A stretch of DNA of 64,000 nt from Gammaproteobacteria bacterium (GCA_030746435.1 JASLMV010000001.1:58170-122169); one strand, 5' to 3'; shown: positions 1-8,796, counted from the stretch's first letter. Program-made: numbers and translations. The notes: generated by a model not told the origin, from the sequence alone.

Positions 1-476
1 GCGGTAGGCCGTACCCCGTTGACCGACAGGTTGAAGCCGCGACCGGGGCCGCCGCCTTGCACGGCCGCAGCAACCTTGCAGGTCTTACCGGTAAATGGAT
101 TCTCGTAGTCATGCAGCCAGTTGCCGTCAAAATCCTTGAAAAAAGTAACGGTATTGCCCGTTAACTCGAACGTCCCGTCGTCGAGATGAGTGATGAGATA
201 TATTTCCATGCCGCTGAATGTGAACAGCGCCTGCGGGTTTTTTTCTTCGCCGATGACCGCGTAGACGGTACCGTTGTACCACCAGGGCATGTCCTCTTCC
301 TCGAGGCTTGCCATCATCCGGATAAAACCGCTGAGGCTGGCCTCCGGGGTGCCCAGGTCGACAGTACCGGGCGCAACACCCGCCTTGTCCGGTTCCGGCA
401 GGGCGCCCTCCGCGCTCGCAAGCAATAAACCACCGGTACTCATAAGTAACGCGCGCCTCGTGTATTCTGCGGTCAT
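1..476 (-). CDS. DUF1838 family protein, Tat-type signal (C-terminus off window)
   Basis: At least 158 residues are visible; the C-terminus lies beyond the left edge. The N-terminus reads MTAEYTRRALLMSTGG, a twin-arginine motif followed by a short hydrophobic stretch, so export by the Tat system is likely. The mature part (PWWYNGTVYAVIGEE..., then LFTFSGMEIY, later ENPFTGKTC) matches my memory of DUF1838 proteins, which carry a W-Y/W-G-x-V-Y motif and an NPxTG motif. The function of that family is not known to me. It is the last gene of a minus-strand set with a VAO-type flavoprotein and a SnoaL-like lipoprotein, which suggests exported oxidative metabolism of a small organic substrate. The start is the ATG at 476, only 19 bases after the preceding stop. 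Confidence 0.72.
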   Translation of the reverse strand, partial: MTAEYTRRALLMSTGGLLLASAEGALPEPDKAGVAPGTVDLGTPEASLSGFIRMMASLEEEDMPWWYNGTVYAVIGEEKNPQALFTFSGMEIYLITHLDDGTFELTGNTVTFFKDFDGNWLHDYENPFTGKTCKVAAAVQGGGPGRGFNLSVNGVRPT

Positions 477-495
477 TCGCTTAACCCGCCGGCAG

Positions 496-2085
496 TCAGA
501 GCCCCAGTCCGCCCGGATTCATCAGGCCATCCGGGTCGAGCTGGTCTTTAATTTTCCGTAGCAGCTGTTCGGCATTTTCTTCGCGGCCGCGCATGTACGG
601 GTAGGACTTGCCTATCTGCATATGGATTGCGCCGAATTCGCTGAAAATATCCAGGATGCGGCTTTTCATCTCCGCAACGAGGGCACGGCCTTCGGGGTTG
701 GCCGGGTATTCCGGCAATATATCGAGGTATTCCTGTGGCAGGTAACGCTTGTGGTAAGGCGTGCGGTCATCTTCCCAGTAAAACACCGGCTCGAACAGGA
801 AACCATTAGTGCTGATACTGGTAAACATCGCGGCCTTCTCGACCTTGTGCTTATCCATGCGCTCGGCGTATTCGTCGTACAGTTCGTCGAGCCTGGCGTT
901 AAAGGCCTGCAGGCGGGAAAACGGCATGATGCCGTGCATCGGCACCCAGCGCTGCCCGCGCGGCCCCAGGATCGGGTACAGCGGGATGAACGGCATCGCC
1001 ATCAGGACAGTCGGGATCGTGTTCGCAATCTCCTTGCCGTGCGGTGCCACGGCCTTGCGGATCATGTTGAGCTTCGTACCCACTTCCGCCCGGCTGTATC
1101 CCTCGACATTAAAATGCATCGAATACGGAAAGGCTTTCAGCATGCTCTCGCCTGCAATCGCCATCTTGATGAGTTTCCACAGGCCCTCGATCGGGTTGCG
1201 TGACGCTTTATATACGGCCTTCGCCGCTTCCATCATCTGGCCCGTGTCCTGGCTGCCCAGTTGACCCTGCTGCAACTTTGGGTCAAGGCCGAAATTGTCG
1301 GACGCAACGCCTTCACGGGCTGCGGCGGCCGCACCTGCGGCCATAGAGTCGAAATCATTAAAACCGAAAGAGCACGACATTTTGTGCGTCGGGTTTTTAA
1401 TAAGCCGCATCGTAATGCGCGCCTTCAGGCCCAGGACACCGGCATCGCCCGTAAATAATCCGGTCAGGTCAGGTCCGTACCAGCGGAAGAAGGGCCCGCC
1501 ATTCTCGATCGCATTCGAGCCGGTACGGATGATCCGGCCACCGGGCAGCACCACCTCGAAAGACAGGATCGAATCGGCCGATATACCGAAGGTACCCGAC
1601 CCCAGGCTGACGGCGTTTTGCGAGGTCGAGCCGCCGACGGTCGCCCTGATCCCGGAGAACGGCCCCCAGAAAGGCGTGCGCAGACCCTTTGCATTAAGGC
1701 TCTCGGTCATTTCCGCCCAGGTGATGCCGGGTTCGACAGTAACGTACATGTCCTCTTCGTTAATCTCGAGGATACGGTTCATGCGTTCCGTATCGATGAG
1801 CAGCGAATTCGGCGTGTCCGGCAGATATGCGTCGGTATAAGAGGCGCCGCCGCCGCGGGGCACCAGGGCCACGCCTGCTGCTGCGGCTATTTTCGAAACC
1901 TCGACCAGGTCCGGCAATGAACCGGGCTGCACTACCGCGATGGGCAACTCCCGGAAACTGTAGACGTCCATCGCGTAGAACTCGCGATCGGCTTCATCGG
2001 TCAGGACATAGTCGCGCCCGATCACGCCTGCCAGTTGTTCGATCAGGTCGCGTGATTCTGTTTCGTTAGCCACCATTGCGGTCAT
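496..2085 (-). CDS. FAD-binding oxidoreductase, VAO/PCMH superfamily
   Basis: A 529-residue flavoprotein. The FAD_binding_4 domain occupies about residues 40-230, with the pyrophosphate loop VPRGGGASYTDAY near residue 75 and the segment STSQNAVSLGSGTFGI near 150. The C-terminal half is the substrate cap and ends in LDPDGLMNPGGLGL, the usual C-terminal signature of vanillyl-alcohol-oxidase and 4-cresol-dehydrogenase relatives. Length fits VAO-type enzymes (about 520-560). Such enzymes oxidise phenolic or other alcohols with covalent or non-covalent FAD; I cannot assign the substrate. No signal peptide is seen, unlike its two exported neighbours. It is the middle gene of a three-gene minus-strand set, with 33 bases to the upstream gene and 19 to the downstream gene. 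Confidence 0.82.
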   Translation of the reverse strand: MTAMVANETESRDLIEQLAGVIGRDYVLTDEADREFYAMDVYSFRELPIAVVQPGSLPDLVEVSKIAAAAGVALVPRGGGASYTDAYLPDTPNSLLIDTERMNRILEINEEDMYVTVEPGITWAEMTESLNAKGLRTPFWGPFSGIRATVGGSTSQNAVSLGSGTFGISADSILSFEVVLPGGRIIRTGSNAIENGGPFFRWYGPDLTGLFTGDAGVLGLKARITMRLIKNPTHKMSCSFGFNDFDSMAAGAAAAAREGVASDNFGLDPKLQQGQLGSQDTGQMMEAAKAVYKASRNPIEGLWKLIKMAIAGESMLKAFPYSMHFNVEGYSRAEVGTKLNMIRKAVAPHGKEIANTIPTVLMAMPFIPLYPILGPRGQRWVPMHGIMPFSRLQAFNARLDELYDEYAERMDKHKVEKAAMFTSISTNGFLFEPVFYWEDDRTPYHKRYLPQEYLDILPEYPANPEGRALVAEMKSRILDIFSEFGAIHMQIGKSYPYMRGREENAEQLLRKIKDQLDPDGLMNPGGLGL

Positions 2086-2118
2086 TCCTCTTGTCGTTCG
2101 TTACCCGGATGCATGGCA

Positions 2119-2631
2119 TCAGCCACCGGTAAAGGCGCCGCCAACTTGTGACAGGCCGCCGGGAATTCCGTAATCCTTCCAAATCTTGATCTTGCCGTCG
2201 CGGACCAGGAAGTAACCCGCGATTGCGAAATGCATGCTGCGCTTTTCGTCTTCGCCGATAAAATGATCGACACGGTCGTTAATAACCAGCTCGCCAATGG
2301 AATAGGTCCGCAGAATTTCCCACCTGACTTCTTTCAGGTTTTTCAGGAAGCCGTCGAGCTCCTTGATGAAGGCTTCCCGGCCCACGATATCCGGGCGGCC
2401 TTCGAACATCTGGTACTGGATGTCATCGGCCAGGTAGTCGGCCAGCAAGTTTGCGTCACGTGTGGCCCAGTCCAGGCAAAATTGTGTGACAATGCGTTCG
2501 TTTTCGATTTCCAGCTCACTTTTTTCCACTTGCCCGTTCTCCCCTGAAATGGTTGCGCAAGCTGCCAAACCGCCCGCCGCTCCAAGCACAGCGCGACGAC
2601 TGAGCCGTCCGGCTTCGGTATCATCGTCCAT
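2119..2631 (-). CDS. SnoaL/limonene-epoxide-hydrolase-like protein with Tat-lipoprotein leader
   Basis: A 170-residue protein. The leader contains LSRRAVLGAAGGLAAC: a twin-arginine motif directly followed by a lipobox-like GLAAC, so a Tat-exported lipoprotein is likely. The mature part (about residues 40-165) has an NTF2-like fold pattern: an N-terminal helix (IVTQFCLDWATRD), then ADYLADDIQYQMFEGRPDIVGREAF, then strands ending IKIWKDYGIPGG. This resembles limonene-1,2-epoxide hydrolase and SnoaL-type proteins. Family members hydrolyse epoxides or isomerise small hydrophobic substrates; the reaction here is unknown. It is first in the set with the flavoprotein and DUF1838 protein. The metallo-hydrolase gene is divergent, leaving a 68-base shared promoter gap. 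Confidence 0.75.
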   Translation of the reverse strand: MDDDTEAGRLSRRAVLGAAGGLAACATISGENGQVEKSELEIENERIVTQFCLDWATRDANLLADYLADDIQYQMFEGRPDIVGREAFIKELDGFLKNLKEVRWEILRTYSIGELVINDRVDHFIGEDEKRSMHFAIAGYFLVRDGKIKIWKDYGIPGGLSQVGGAFTGG

Positions 2632-2699
2632 GGTGTGCCTCGTTCGTATTGTTGTAGACGGAATCTCAGCCCCGATATTACCCGATATCCTTTAGTGCC

Positions 2700-3335
2700 A
2701 TGGCCCTTGTTTATGAAAGTTTTGCGGTCGGTCCCTTACAGTGCAACTGCACTGTACTGGGTGATTCAGAGAGCGGCCGCGGCTACGTATTCGATCCCGG
2801 CGGAGATTCCGAGCGAATCATGGAGACCGTCGCTAAACTCGGTCTTCGCATCGAAGCACTGGTGCACACGCACGCGCACCTCGATCATTTTCTTGCGGCC
2901 GGGCACATCAGGTCACAGACAGGCGCACAAATCTGCCTGCAACGGGACGATAAGTTTCTGTGGGATTCGCTCGAAACGCAGTGCGCCATGTTCGGCGTTC
3001 CCTACGAACCCGTGCCCGATCCAGAGCACTGGCTGGAACACGATGAGCCGTTAAGTTGCGGCGATGGAATCTGTATACACACCCCGGGTCATACACCTGG
3101 TTCGATGAGTTTTTATTTCGAGACTGCGGAACTTCTTATTGCGGGCGACACGCTGTTTCAGTTATCGGTCGGCCGCACCGACTTACCCGGCGGGGACACC
3201 GGCAAGCTCGTGGATTCAATCCAGACCCGTCTCTATACGCTGGATGACGCGACCACGGTTATTACAGGTCACGGACCCTCGACAAGCATCGGCCACGAGA
3301 TCCGCAACAACCCCTTCGTTACAGCCCGGGGTTAA
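2700..3335 (+). CDS. MBL-fold metallo-hydrolase (glyoxalase II-like, YcbL type)
   Basis: 211 residues, the size of the short YcbL/glyoxalase-II-like group that lacks the C-terminal helical domain of classical GloB. Metal ligands are visible: HTHAHLDH near residue 58 (the HxHxDH motif), HTPGHTPGS near 128 with a metal-binding His, GDTLF near 150 with the bridging Asp, and GHG near the C-terminus. The family hydrolyses thioesters such as S-lactoylglutathione, or related substrates, in the cytoplasm. It is transcribed alone. On its left it diverges from the SnoaL-like gene, and on its right its stop overlaps the convergent SDR stop by four bases. Confidence 0.88.
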   Translation: MALVYESFAVGPLQCNCTVLGDSESGRGYVFDPGGDSERIMETVAKLGLRIEALVHTHAHLDHFLAAGHIRSQTGAQICLQRDDKFLWDSLETQCAMFGVPYEPVPDPEHWLEHDEPLSCGDGICIHTPGHTPGSMSFYFETAELLIAGDTLFQLSVGRTDLPGGDTGKLVDSIQTRLYTLDDATTVITGHGPSTSIGHEIRNNPFVTARG

Positions 3336-4072
3336 AGGTTGAGCTTTTTGAAGATCGCTTCGGGTATGGAGCGGATGATCAGCATGATCAGCGCCCAGAA
3401 ACCCGGCAGGTAAACGACGTTACGGCGTTTGTCGATCGCTGTAACGATTCCGGCCGCAATATCTTCGGGCTGTGCCCAGAGCAGCCCCCGCTCCGGTATA
3501 TGCGCTGTCATCGGCGTATCCACGAAGCCGGGCTTGATCGTCAGCACGTGCACGCAGGATTTGTCCAGCCGGTTCCGCAGCCCCTGCAGGAACACATCGA
3601 GCCCGCTCTTGGCAGCCCCGTACACGTAGTTGCTTTGCCGCCCGCGGTCACCCGCGACCGACGATATAACGGCAACTGTCCCTTTCGCTCTTTCCTCCAG
3701 CTGGTTCACCAGCGGCGTCAGGAATGCAATCACGCTGAGAAAGTTCACATCGATGGAGTACAACGCATCCTCAACGTTTTGCTGGCAGCTTCCCTGGTCG
3801 GGCAATACACCGTACGCAACGAGCACGACATCGAGTTCCGGCATCGCATCTATCGCGGCGGCGATGATCTCGGCATGGCGGTCGCGATCGGTCAGGTCCG
3901 CTGCCAGCACATCGACCTGTTCGGCACCCCTGACCCGCAAATCATCGGCGATGATATCCAGCCGCGCCGCATCTCTCGCAACGAGGAACAAGCGGTCACC
4001 GCGGCCTGCGTAAATGCGTGCCGCTGCTTCTGCGATGGCCGAACCCGCGCCGATGACAAGGACCTGGCTCAT
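3332..4072 (-). CDS. SDR-family reductase, DprE2-like
   Basis: 246 residues. The start is set by MSQVLVIGAGSAIAEAAARI, an SDR dinucleotide-binding N-terminus (GAGSAIA), even though the frame stays open further upstream. The catalytic Ser and YxxxK are visible (VISSVAGDRGRQSNYVYGAAKSG in the middle third). In mycobacteria DprE2 reduces the 2'-keto decaprenyl-phospho sugar made by DprE1. Here the gene overlaps the DprE1-like gene by four bases (ATGA), which strongly supports the pairing. The C-terminus has a hydrophobic stretch (ALIMLIIRSIPEAI), consistent with action on a lipid-linked substrate at the inner membrane. The DprE2 call rests on the neighbourhood as much as on sequence. Confidence 0.8.
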   Translation of the reverse strand: MSQVLVIGAGSAIAEAAARIYAGRGDRLFLVARDAARLDIIADDLRVRGAEQVDVLAADLTDRDRHAEIIAAAIDAMPELDVVLVAYGVLPDQGSCQQNVEDALYSIDVNFLSVIAFLTPLVNQLEERAKGTVAVISSVAGDRGRQSNYVYGAAKSGLDVFLQGLRNRLDKSCVHVLTIKPGFVDTPMTAHIPERGLLWAQPEDIAAGIVTAIDKRRNVVYLPGFWALIMLIIRSIPEAIFKKLNL

Positions 4073-5391
4073 AGCTCGTCGCCGGTAACCCGGCGCCAGA
4101 AACTGGACGAAAAAGCCGGGTCGATGAAGCCTGCAAATTCCTCCCAGCGCGGGAAATAGCTCTGAAAACTTTCGGCACTCATACGCGCATCCTTCGCCGG
4201 GTAAACTGCACCGCCCACTTCCCGCGTCATTGCATCCAACCGGTCGAGCAGGCGGAAGACCTCGGGGCTGTTCGCAAAATCCAGTGCCAGCGTCACCCCC
4301 GGACGCGGGAATGACAATATGCCGGGTGACTCGCGGTCTCCGAAAATTTTCAGCACAACGAGGAAAGAACCGTTGCCCTTGCTCGCGATGTCGCTGAGCA
4401 TTTTCCTGAGCACATCGCGGCCGTCCTCGCCCGGTAACACACACTGGTACTGCAGCATGCCGCGCGGACCGTAAATTCGGTTCCAGTCCCCTATCGCATC
4501 CAGCGGATAAAAAAACGGCCGGTAATGCACCGTGCGGGTCTGCTGCTTGCGCCGTTGCCGGTTATACCAGAACGCGTTGAAAGCCTTGAGGCTCAAACGG
4601 TTAATAAGCGAAAACGGCGGCTGGAACGGCACGGACACCCGCGGCCCCCGATCAGCGCCATCGGCCTTGCTCCTGCCGTCCGTATGGTTTGCACGGCTGA
4701 ACAAACCACGGCCCAGCGACGCTCCTTTGGCGATACAGTCGATCCACGCCACGGTGAATTCGTAGTCGGTGTCGGATAACTCGGAGAGCCGGAAGAACTC
4801 CTGCAGGTTTGCGAACTTGATACTCTCTTCCTGCAACAGTGGCCCGTCGATTTGACGCAGCGCGATCTCTACCCACGTAACCAGGCCCGTCAGGCCAAGT
4901 CCGCCGATAGTCGCGGCAAACAGTTCCGTATTTTCTTCCGGCGTACACACCTGGCGTGAACCATCCGACCGCAGCAACTCCAGCGCCCGGACATAACAGC
5001 CCAGCGTACCCGCCTTGTGATGATTCTTGCCATGCACATCATTGGCCAGCGCGCCGCCGATCGTGACATAGCGTGTACCGGGACTGACCGGCAGGAACCA
5101 GCCATTGGGGACGCACAGTTCCAGAATCTGCGATAACAGCACACCGGACTCACACCGCAGCACCCCGGTCTCGGCGTCGAAACTAATAAACCGGTTCAGT
5201 GACCTCGTATCGATCACCGTGCCGCCGCGATTAAGGCAGACATCGCCGTAACTGCGCCCGTTACCGTAAGGCAACAGGCTGTTGGTCCCCGCCAGCGGCT
5301 CGGGCAATGTATCGCCACGCCACTCCAGGCGCCGGCCCTGCTGAGCGATCTGTGGGAAACGGCCCCAGGATGTGTAAAGCGAGTCAGCCAC
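4069..5391 (-). CDS. FAD-binding oxidoreductase, DprE1-like
   Basis: 440 residues. An FAD_binding_4 domain fills the first half: LLPYGNGRSYGD near residue 40 (flavin pyrophosphate loop), LPVSPGTRYVTIGGALANDVHGKNHH near 100-125, and GGLGLTGLVTWVEIAL near 160. The NDVHGKNHH segment is the hallmark of the DprE1/ALO group, where the His lies next to the flavin. Mycobacterial DprE1 oxidises the 2'-OH of decaprenyl-phospho-ribose, the first half of the epimerisation to arabinose. The C-terminal D-arabinono-lactone-oxidase-like region ends with YFPRWEEFAGFIDPAF. The gene sits two bases after the HAD-UbiA stop and overlaps the reductase, so all are probably one transcript. Confidence 0.83.
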   Translation of the reverse strand: MADSLYTSWGRFPQIAQQGRRLEWRGDTLPEPLAGTNSLLPYGNGRSYGDVCLNRGGTVIDTRSLNRFISFDAETGVLRCESGVLLSQILELCVPNGWFLPVSPGTRYVTIGGALANDVHGKNHHKAGTLGCYVRALELLRSDGSRQVCTPEENTELFAATIGGLGLTGLVTWVEIALRQIDGPLLQEESIKFANLQEFFRLSELSDTDYEFTVAWIDCIAKGASLGRGLFSRANHTDGRSKADGADRGPRVSVPFQPPFSLINRLSLKAFNAFWYNRQRRKQQTRTVHYRPFFYPLDAIGDWNRIYGPRGMLQYQCVLPGEDGRDVLRKMLSDIASKGNGSFLVVLKIFGDRESPGILSFPRPGVTLALDFANSPEVFRLLDRLDAMTREVGGAVYPAKDARMSAESFQSYFPRWEEFAGFIDPAFSSSFWRRVTGDEL

Positions 5392-5393
5392 TG

Positions 5394-6860
5394 TCAGTCA
5401 AGGATGGGGCTTAGGAATGGTCTAACCTGAGGCCAATAAGTTGCTGTTCCATAAGCAATTAATGCAAATAAAGCCAGCCACCAGGTGCGGCCGTCCCGGG
5501 CCGTGAATACCACAGGATCGTCGTGCATCTCGCCGCGCCGGGTGAGCAGCCACATGCGGCTTATCCAGTACAGCATCATCGGGCAGAGTATCCAGAGCGC
5601 CTCCGGCCGTGCATACATATCGGCAACCTTGTCGCTGTTGATATACAACGCCAGCACGAGTACCGCGAGATAACCACTGGAACTGCCGAGTTGCGCCAGG
5701 GTTTCCGTATCCACCGATTTGTATGCCCTGCCCACAATGTTTTCCCGGCCGTCGGCATGCACGAGTTGCAACTCGGAGTGCCGTTTAATAAGTGCGAGAC
5801 TGAGGAACAGGAATATCGAAAAGGCCAGCAACCAGAAGGTCGGTGCAACCGAGATTGCCGCTGCACCGGCAATAAGCCGCAGCGTATACAGGCCCGCCAG
5901 CACGAGGGCGTCTATCAGGGACGCGCGTTTCAGCCACAGCGAGTACGCCATGGTTGAAACGTAGTAGAGACCCAGTACCCAGATGAAAAACTTCGGCAGC
6001 GATATAGCAATAGTTACGGCCATGGCCAGCAATACGAGCTTCGCAATGACACCATGCCAGATAGGCAGGTTGCCGGCTGCAAAGGGACGCAGGCGTTTGT
6101 TCGGGTGCTGGCGGTCGGATGCCAGATCCAGGAGGTCATTTAACAGGTAAACGCTCGAGGCACAGAAACAAAACGCCAGGAACCCGAGCAAAGTTTGTAT
6201 GAGTAACTGCGGATTGCCAATCTGATGGGAGAGCACCAGCGGTACGAACAGCAGCAGATTCTTTAGCCACTGATGCGGCCGCATCGCCCTCAGCAGATTC
6301 CGAAGGTAGTGCTGATTGCCTGAGAATTCCCTGACCACCTCGGTGCTGGCCTCTGTTTGGCGCCGCACACCGGGTGACACATTCACGAGCACCGCCTCGT
6401 CGGCAGCCTGCCAGAGCGGCATGTCGACCGATGAATTGCCCGCATATGCAAAACCGCCTGCCAGCAGGTCCCTGATACGCGCCAGTTTGGTTTCACCCGA
6501 CAGGTTTTCGCTGGATGTGCTGCCCAGCACATCGGAAAAAATACCCAGGTGTTCCGCAACACGTTTCGCATAGCGTTCGTTGGAGGCGGTTGCCAGCACC
6601 AGCCGGCGTCCGCCTTCATACTGTTCCCGCAGGTATTCGAGTAACTCGGCATGGTAGGGGAACAGGCTGACCTGCAACTCGGCCCGGTTGGCGATCATCT
6701 GCTTCAGGTGCGCCTTACCGCGCAGCAACCACAGCGGCAACAGCAGGCAGTAAAAAGGGTTGATCTTCAGGAGCGCAAAAACTGATTCGTGCAGACAGTC
6801 TGTACGAATCAGGGTGCCGTCCAGATCGACGACTATCGGCTTGTTGTGTGCCCCTTCCAC
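5394..6860 (-). CDS. HAD-phosphatase / UbiA prenyltransferase fusion
   Basis: 488 residues with a GTG start directly after the upstream stop. The N-terminal HAD domain (about 1-185) shows VVDLDGTLIRTD (motif I, nucleophile Asp), LVLATAS (motif II) and AGNSSVDMPLW (motif IV). The C-terminal UbiA-type integral membrane domain (about 190-488, roughly eight helices) has NDLLDLASDRQHPNKRLRP, the first Asp-rich motif, and LIKRHSELQLVHADG, which resembles the mycobacterial decaprenyl-phosphate phosphoribosyltransferase (Rv3806c type). The inferred reaction transfers phosphoribose from PRPP to a polyprenyl phosphate, and the HAD domain may remove the 5-phosphate. That second role is my inference: mycobacteria use a separate phosphatase. 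Confidence 0.82.
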   Translation of the reverse strand: MEGAHNKPIVVDLDGTLIRTDCLHESVFALLKINPFYCLLLPLWLLRGKAHLKQMIANRAELQVSLFPYHAELLEYLREQYEGGRRLVLATASNERYAKRVAEHLGIFSDVLGSTSSENLSGETKLARIRDLLAGGFAYAGNSSVDMPLWQAADEAVLVNVSPGVRRQTEASTEVVREFSGNQHYLRNLLRAMRPHQWLKNLLLFVPLVLSHQIGNPQLLIQTLLGFLAFCFCASSVYLLNDLLDLASDRQHPNKRLRPFAAGNLPIWHGVIAKLVLLAMAVTIAISLPKFFIWVLGLYYVSTMAYSLWLKRASLIDALVLAGLYTLRLIAGAAAISVAPTFWLLAFSIFLFLSLALIKRHSELQLVHADGRENIVGRAYKSVDTETLAQLGSSSGYLAVLVLALYINSDKVADMYARPEALWILCPMMLYWISRMWLLTRRGEMHDDPVVFTARDGRTWWLALFALIAYGTATYWPQVRPFLSPILD

Positions 6861-7841
6861 TTAATCCGAATCCCCAGGCAACTCATTAATAACGGCGTCG
6901 CCCTGCCCACGAAACTCTATACCGGCCAGGAACGCGAGCCCGATAGCAACCGCAAACCAGAGCGTTGCCAACCTGCATATTATGACCGCAGAAACGGCCA
7001 GTGGTGCATCTACCCCGCTCAGGATAAGCAGGGAGCCCATCACCAGTTCCGTGCCCCCGAGGCCGCCGGGAATGAAAGACACCACGCCCGCAAGTATGCT
7101 GACCCCGTAAATGCCGGCAGCAAGCATGACCGGAGTGTCGGCCCCCATGCGTTCCAGCACGACATAGAGCGCGTAACCCTCGGCCGCCCAGGCAAGCAGG
7201 CCCAGGGCCAGTCCCGCGTACAGCGGACCCGAGCGCAACAGTTCAGTCGAGGAACTCAGCGTGTTCAGCAGGTGTTCGCCAAGGGAGCGCAGCCGCGCCG
7301 ACCGCAGCCTCTGCCGCAGGCGGTCAAGCCAACCGTAAAGTGCCTGGCTATGCAGCAGCGGCAGTAATGCCACTGCGCCCACTAAGGTAACGCCGACCAG
7401 CCAGCGCATATCTTCGAAGGCATAAGCCGCCAGCGATGCGACCACGATCATCGAAATCAGATCGACCAGGCGTTCGACGAAAAATGCCGACAGACTATGG
7501 ACGTAACTCACGTCGAAACGCTTGAGATAAAGGGACCTCACGGCCTCGCCCACCTTACCCGGTGTCGTGGTGAGCCCGAAGCCGGCAAGGTATGCCGAGA
7601 TATTCGCACCCGTGGGCACTTTGTGACCGAGCCGCCGCAGGTAAAAATCCCAGCGGATGAAGCGCAGCAGGTAATTGACGAGTGACAGCCCCAGGATCAC
7701 GGCCCAGCCGCCCGGCCCGAGCAGCCTCGCGGCGGCCCACACCTCGCCCATCCCGCCATAGGCCGCCCAGGCGGCATAAAACATGACGCTGAGCAGGACA
7801 CACACCAGTAACTGGCGAACGGCATTTCGGGGCAGGGCCAA
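6861..7841 (-). CDS. Flippase-like membrane protein (LPG_synthase_TM / UPF0104 family)
   Basis: 326 residues with about eight hydrophobic segments. Family signatures are visible: RFIRWDFYLRRLG near residue 62, GLTTTPGKVGEAVRSLYL near 93, and FIPGGLGGTE near 260. The family comprises the membrane part of lysyl-phosphatidylglycerol synthase (MprF) and related stand-alone proteins often found beside lipid-linked sugar genes, where a flippase role is proposed. Here it begins a four-gene operon ahead of the HAD-UbiA fusion, with no gap between them, so moving or presenting the polyprenyl-phospho sugar is a reasonable inference. There is no promoter I can define in the 94-base gap upstream. Confidence 0.8.
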   Translation of the reverse strand: MALPRNAVRQLLVCVLLSVMFYAAWAAYGGMGEVWAAARLLGPGGWAVILGLSLVNYLLRFIRWDFYLRRLGHKVPTGANISAYLAGFGLTTTPGKVGEAVRSLYLKRFDVSYVHSLSAFFVERLVDLISMIVVASLAAYAFEDMRWLVGVTLVGAVALLPLLHSQALYGWLDRLRQRLRSARLRSLGEHLLNTLSSSTELLRSGPLYAGLALGLLAWAAEGYALYVVLERMGADTPVMLAAGIYGVSILAGVVSFIPGGLGGTELVMGSLLILSGVDAPLAVSAVIICRLATLWFAVAIGLAFLAGIEFRGQGDAVINELPGDSD

Positions 7842-7935
7842 CAGAAAATCCTTTAAGAAACAAACTGACAGGCTCAGTTCTGAACGCCAATACTAGCAGA
7901 CACCCCAAAATGCACTGCTTGAGCCAGGTCGCGTT

Positions 7936-8796
7936 TTAGCCGCCCGTCACGATCCTCGCGGGCCCCGCATAGACGTTAAAGCGGCCGCCACGCAGGAACC
8001 CGGCCAGCGTCATGCCGGATTCCCAGGCAAGTTCCACGGCCAGGCTCGACGGTGCGCCGACAGCGACCAGCATTGCGATACCTGCCATGCGCGCCTTTTG
8101 TACCAGTTCGAAGCCAGCTCGGCCGCTAACGATTACACCGAAATTCCACAACGGCAGGTTTCCTGCGTGCAGTTTTGCGCCGATGAGTTTGTCGACCGCA
8201 TTATGGCGACCCACATCTTCGTAAATATCGCCGGTCAAACCACCGGCATCGAACAGGGCTGCTGCATGGATGCTGCCCGTGTCCGCAAAAATGCGCTGGC
8301 CTTTTTCCAGTTCCCCGGGCAGGCGATTCAGGGTGTCGGCGCTGACGCGCAACGATTCACCGCGGACAGGAAACGGGGCCTGCACGCTAATAGCATCGAG
8401 CGAAGCTTTGCCACAAATGCCGCATGAAGATGTGACAAAAATATTCCGTTGTAAGGCTGCCGGGTCGACTGCGGGCCTGGTATGCAAACTAACCCGCAGC
8501 AAATTGGGCTGCTCCGCACCCCGTTCATCAGGTTCCCAGCTAATGCCGGCCACCTGGTCCATGACTGTTATAAAACCTTCGCCGTACAAAAAGCCGAGGG
8601 CGAGGTCGAAGTCATTGCCCGGTGTGCGCATCGTCACGGCAATATCATGCACGACTTCCTCACCCCCGTCTGGCCACGCCAACCGTAAGCCCAGGGGCTC
8701 TTCGGTCACCAGGCTGTCTTCGGCGGCCGCGATGCCGGTGGGGCCTATCTTTTTAACGGACACCCCGGTCGTGGATGTGTGTTTCGCACTAACCAT
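7936..8796 (-). CDS. fdhD: FdhD, formate dehydrogenase sulfurtransferase
   Basis: 286 residues from the ATG at 8796; a GTG at 8808 is the alternative start. FdhD passes sulfur from IscS to the molybdenum cofactor of formate dehydrogenases in the cytoplasm. The catalytic CxxC is visible in SSCGICGKASLDAI, followed by the conserved region NRLPGELEKGQRIFADTG, then DVGRHNAVDKLIGAKL and VSGRAGFELVQKARMAGI, all standard FdhD blocks. The start overlaps the stop of the GlcD-type gene by eight bases, so it is coupled to that operon. No formate dehydrogenase is present in the window, but cofactor genes lie 4-9 kb away. Confidence 0.93.
   Translation of the reverse strand: MVSAKHTSTTGVSVKKIGPTGIAAAEDSLVTEEPLGLRLAWPDGGEEVVHDIAVTMRTPGNDFDLALGFLYGEGFITVMDQVAGISWEPDERGAEQPNLLRVSLHTRPAVDPAALQRNIFVTSSCGICGKASLDAISVQAPFPVRGESLRVSADTLNRLPGELEKGQRIFADTGSIHAAALFDAGGLTGDIYEDVGRHNAVDKLIGAKLHAGNLPLWNFGVIVSGRAGFELVQKARMAGIAMLVAVGAPSSLAVELAWESGMTLAGFLRGGRFNVYAGPARIVTGG

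Noticed and set aside
3332-4444. A longer start for the DprE2-like reductase
   Set aside because: The extra 124 residues are antisense-like, overlap the DprE1-like coding region and precede a perfect SDR N-terminus.
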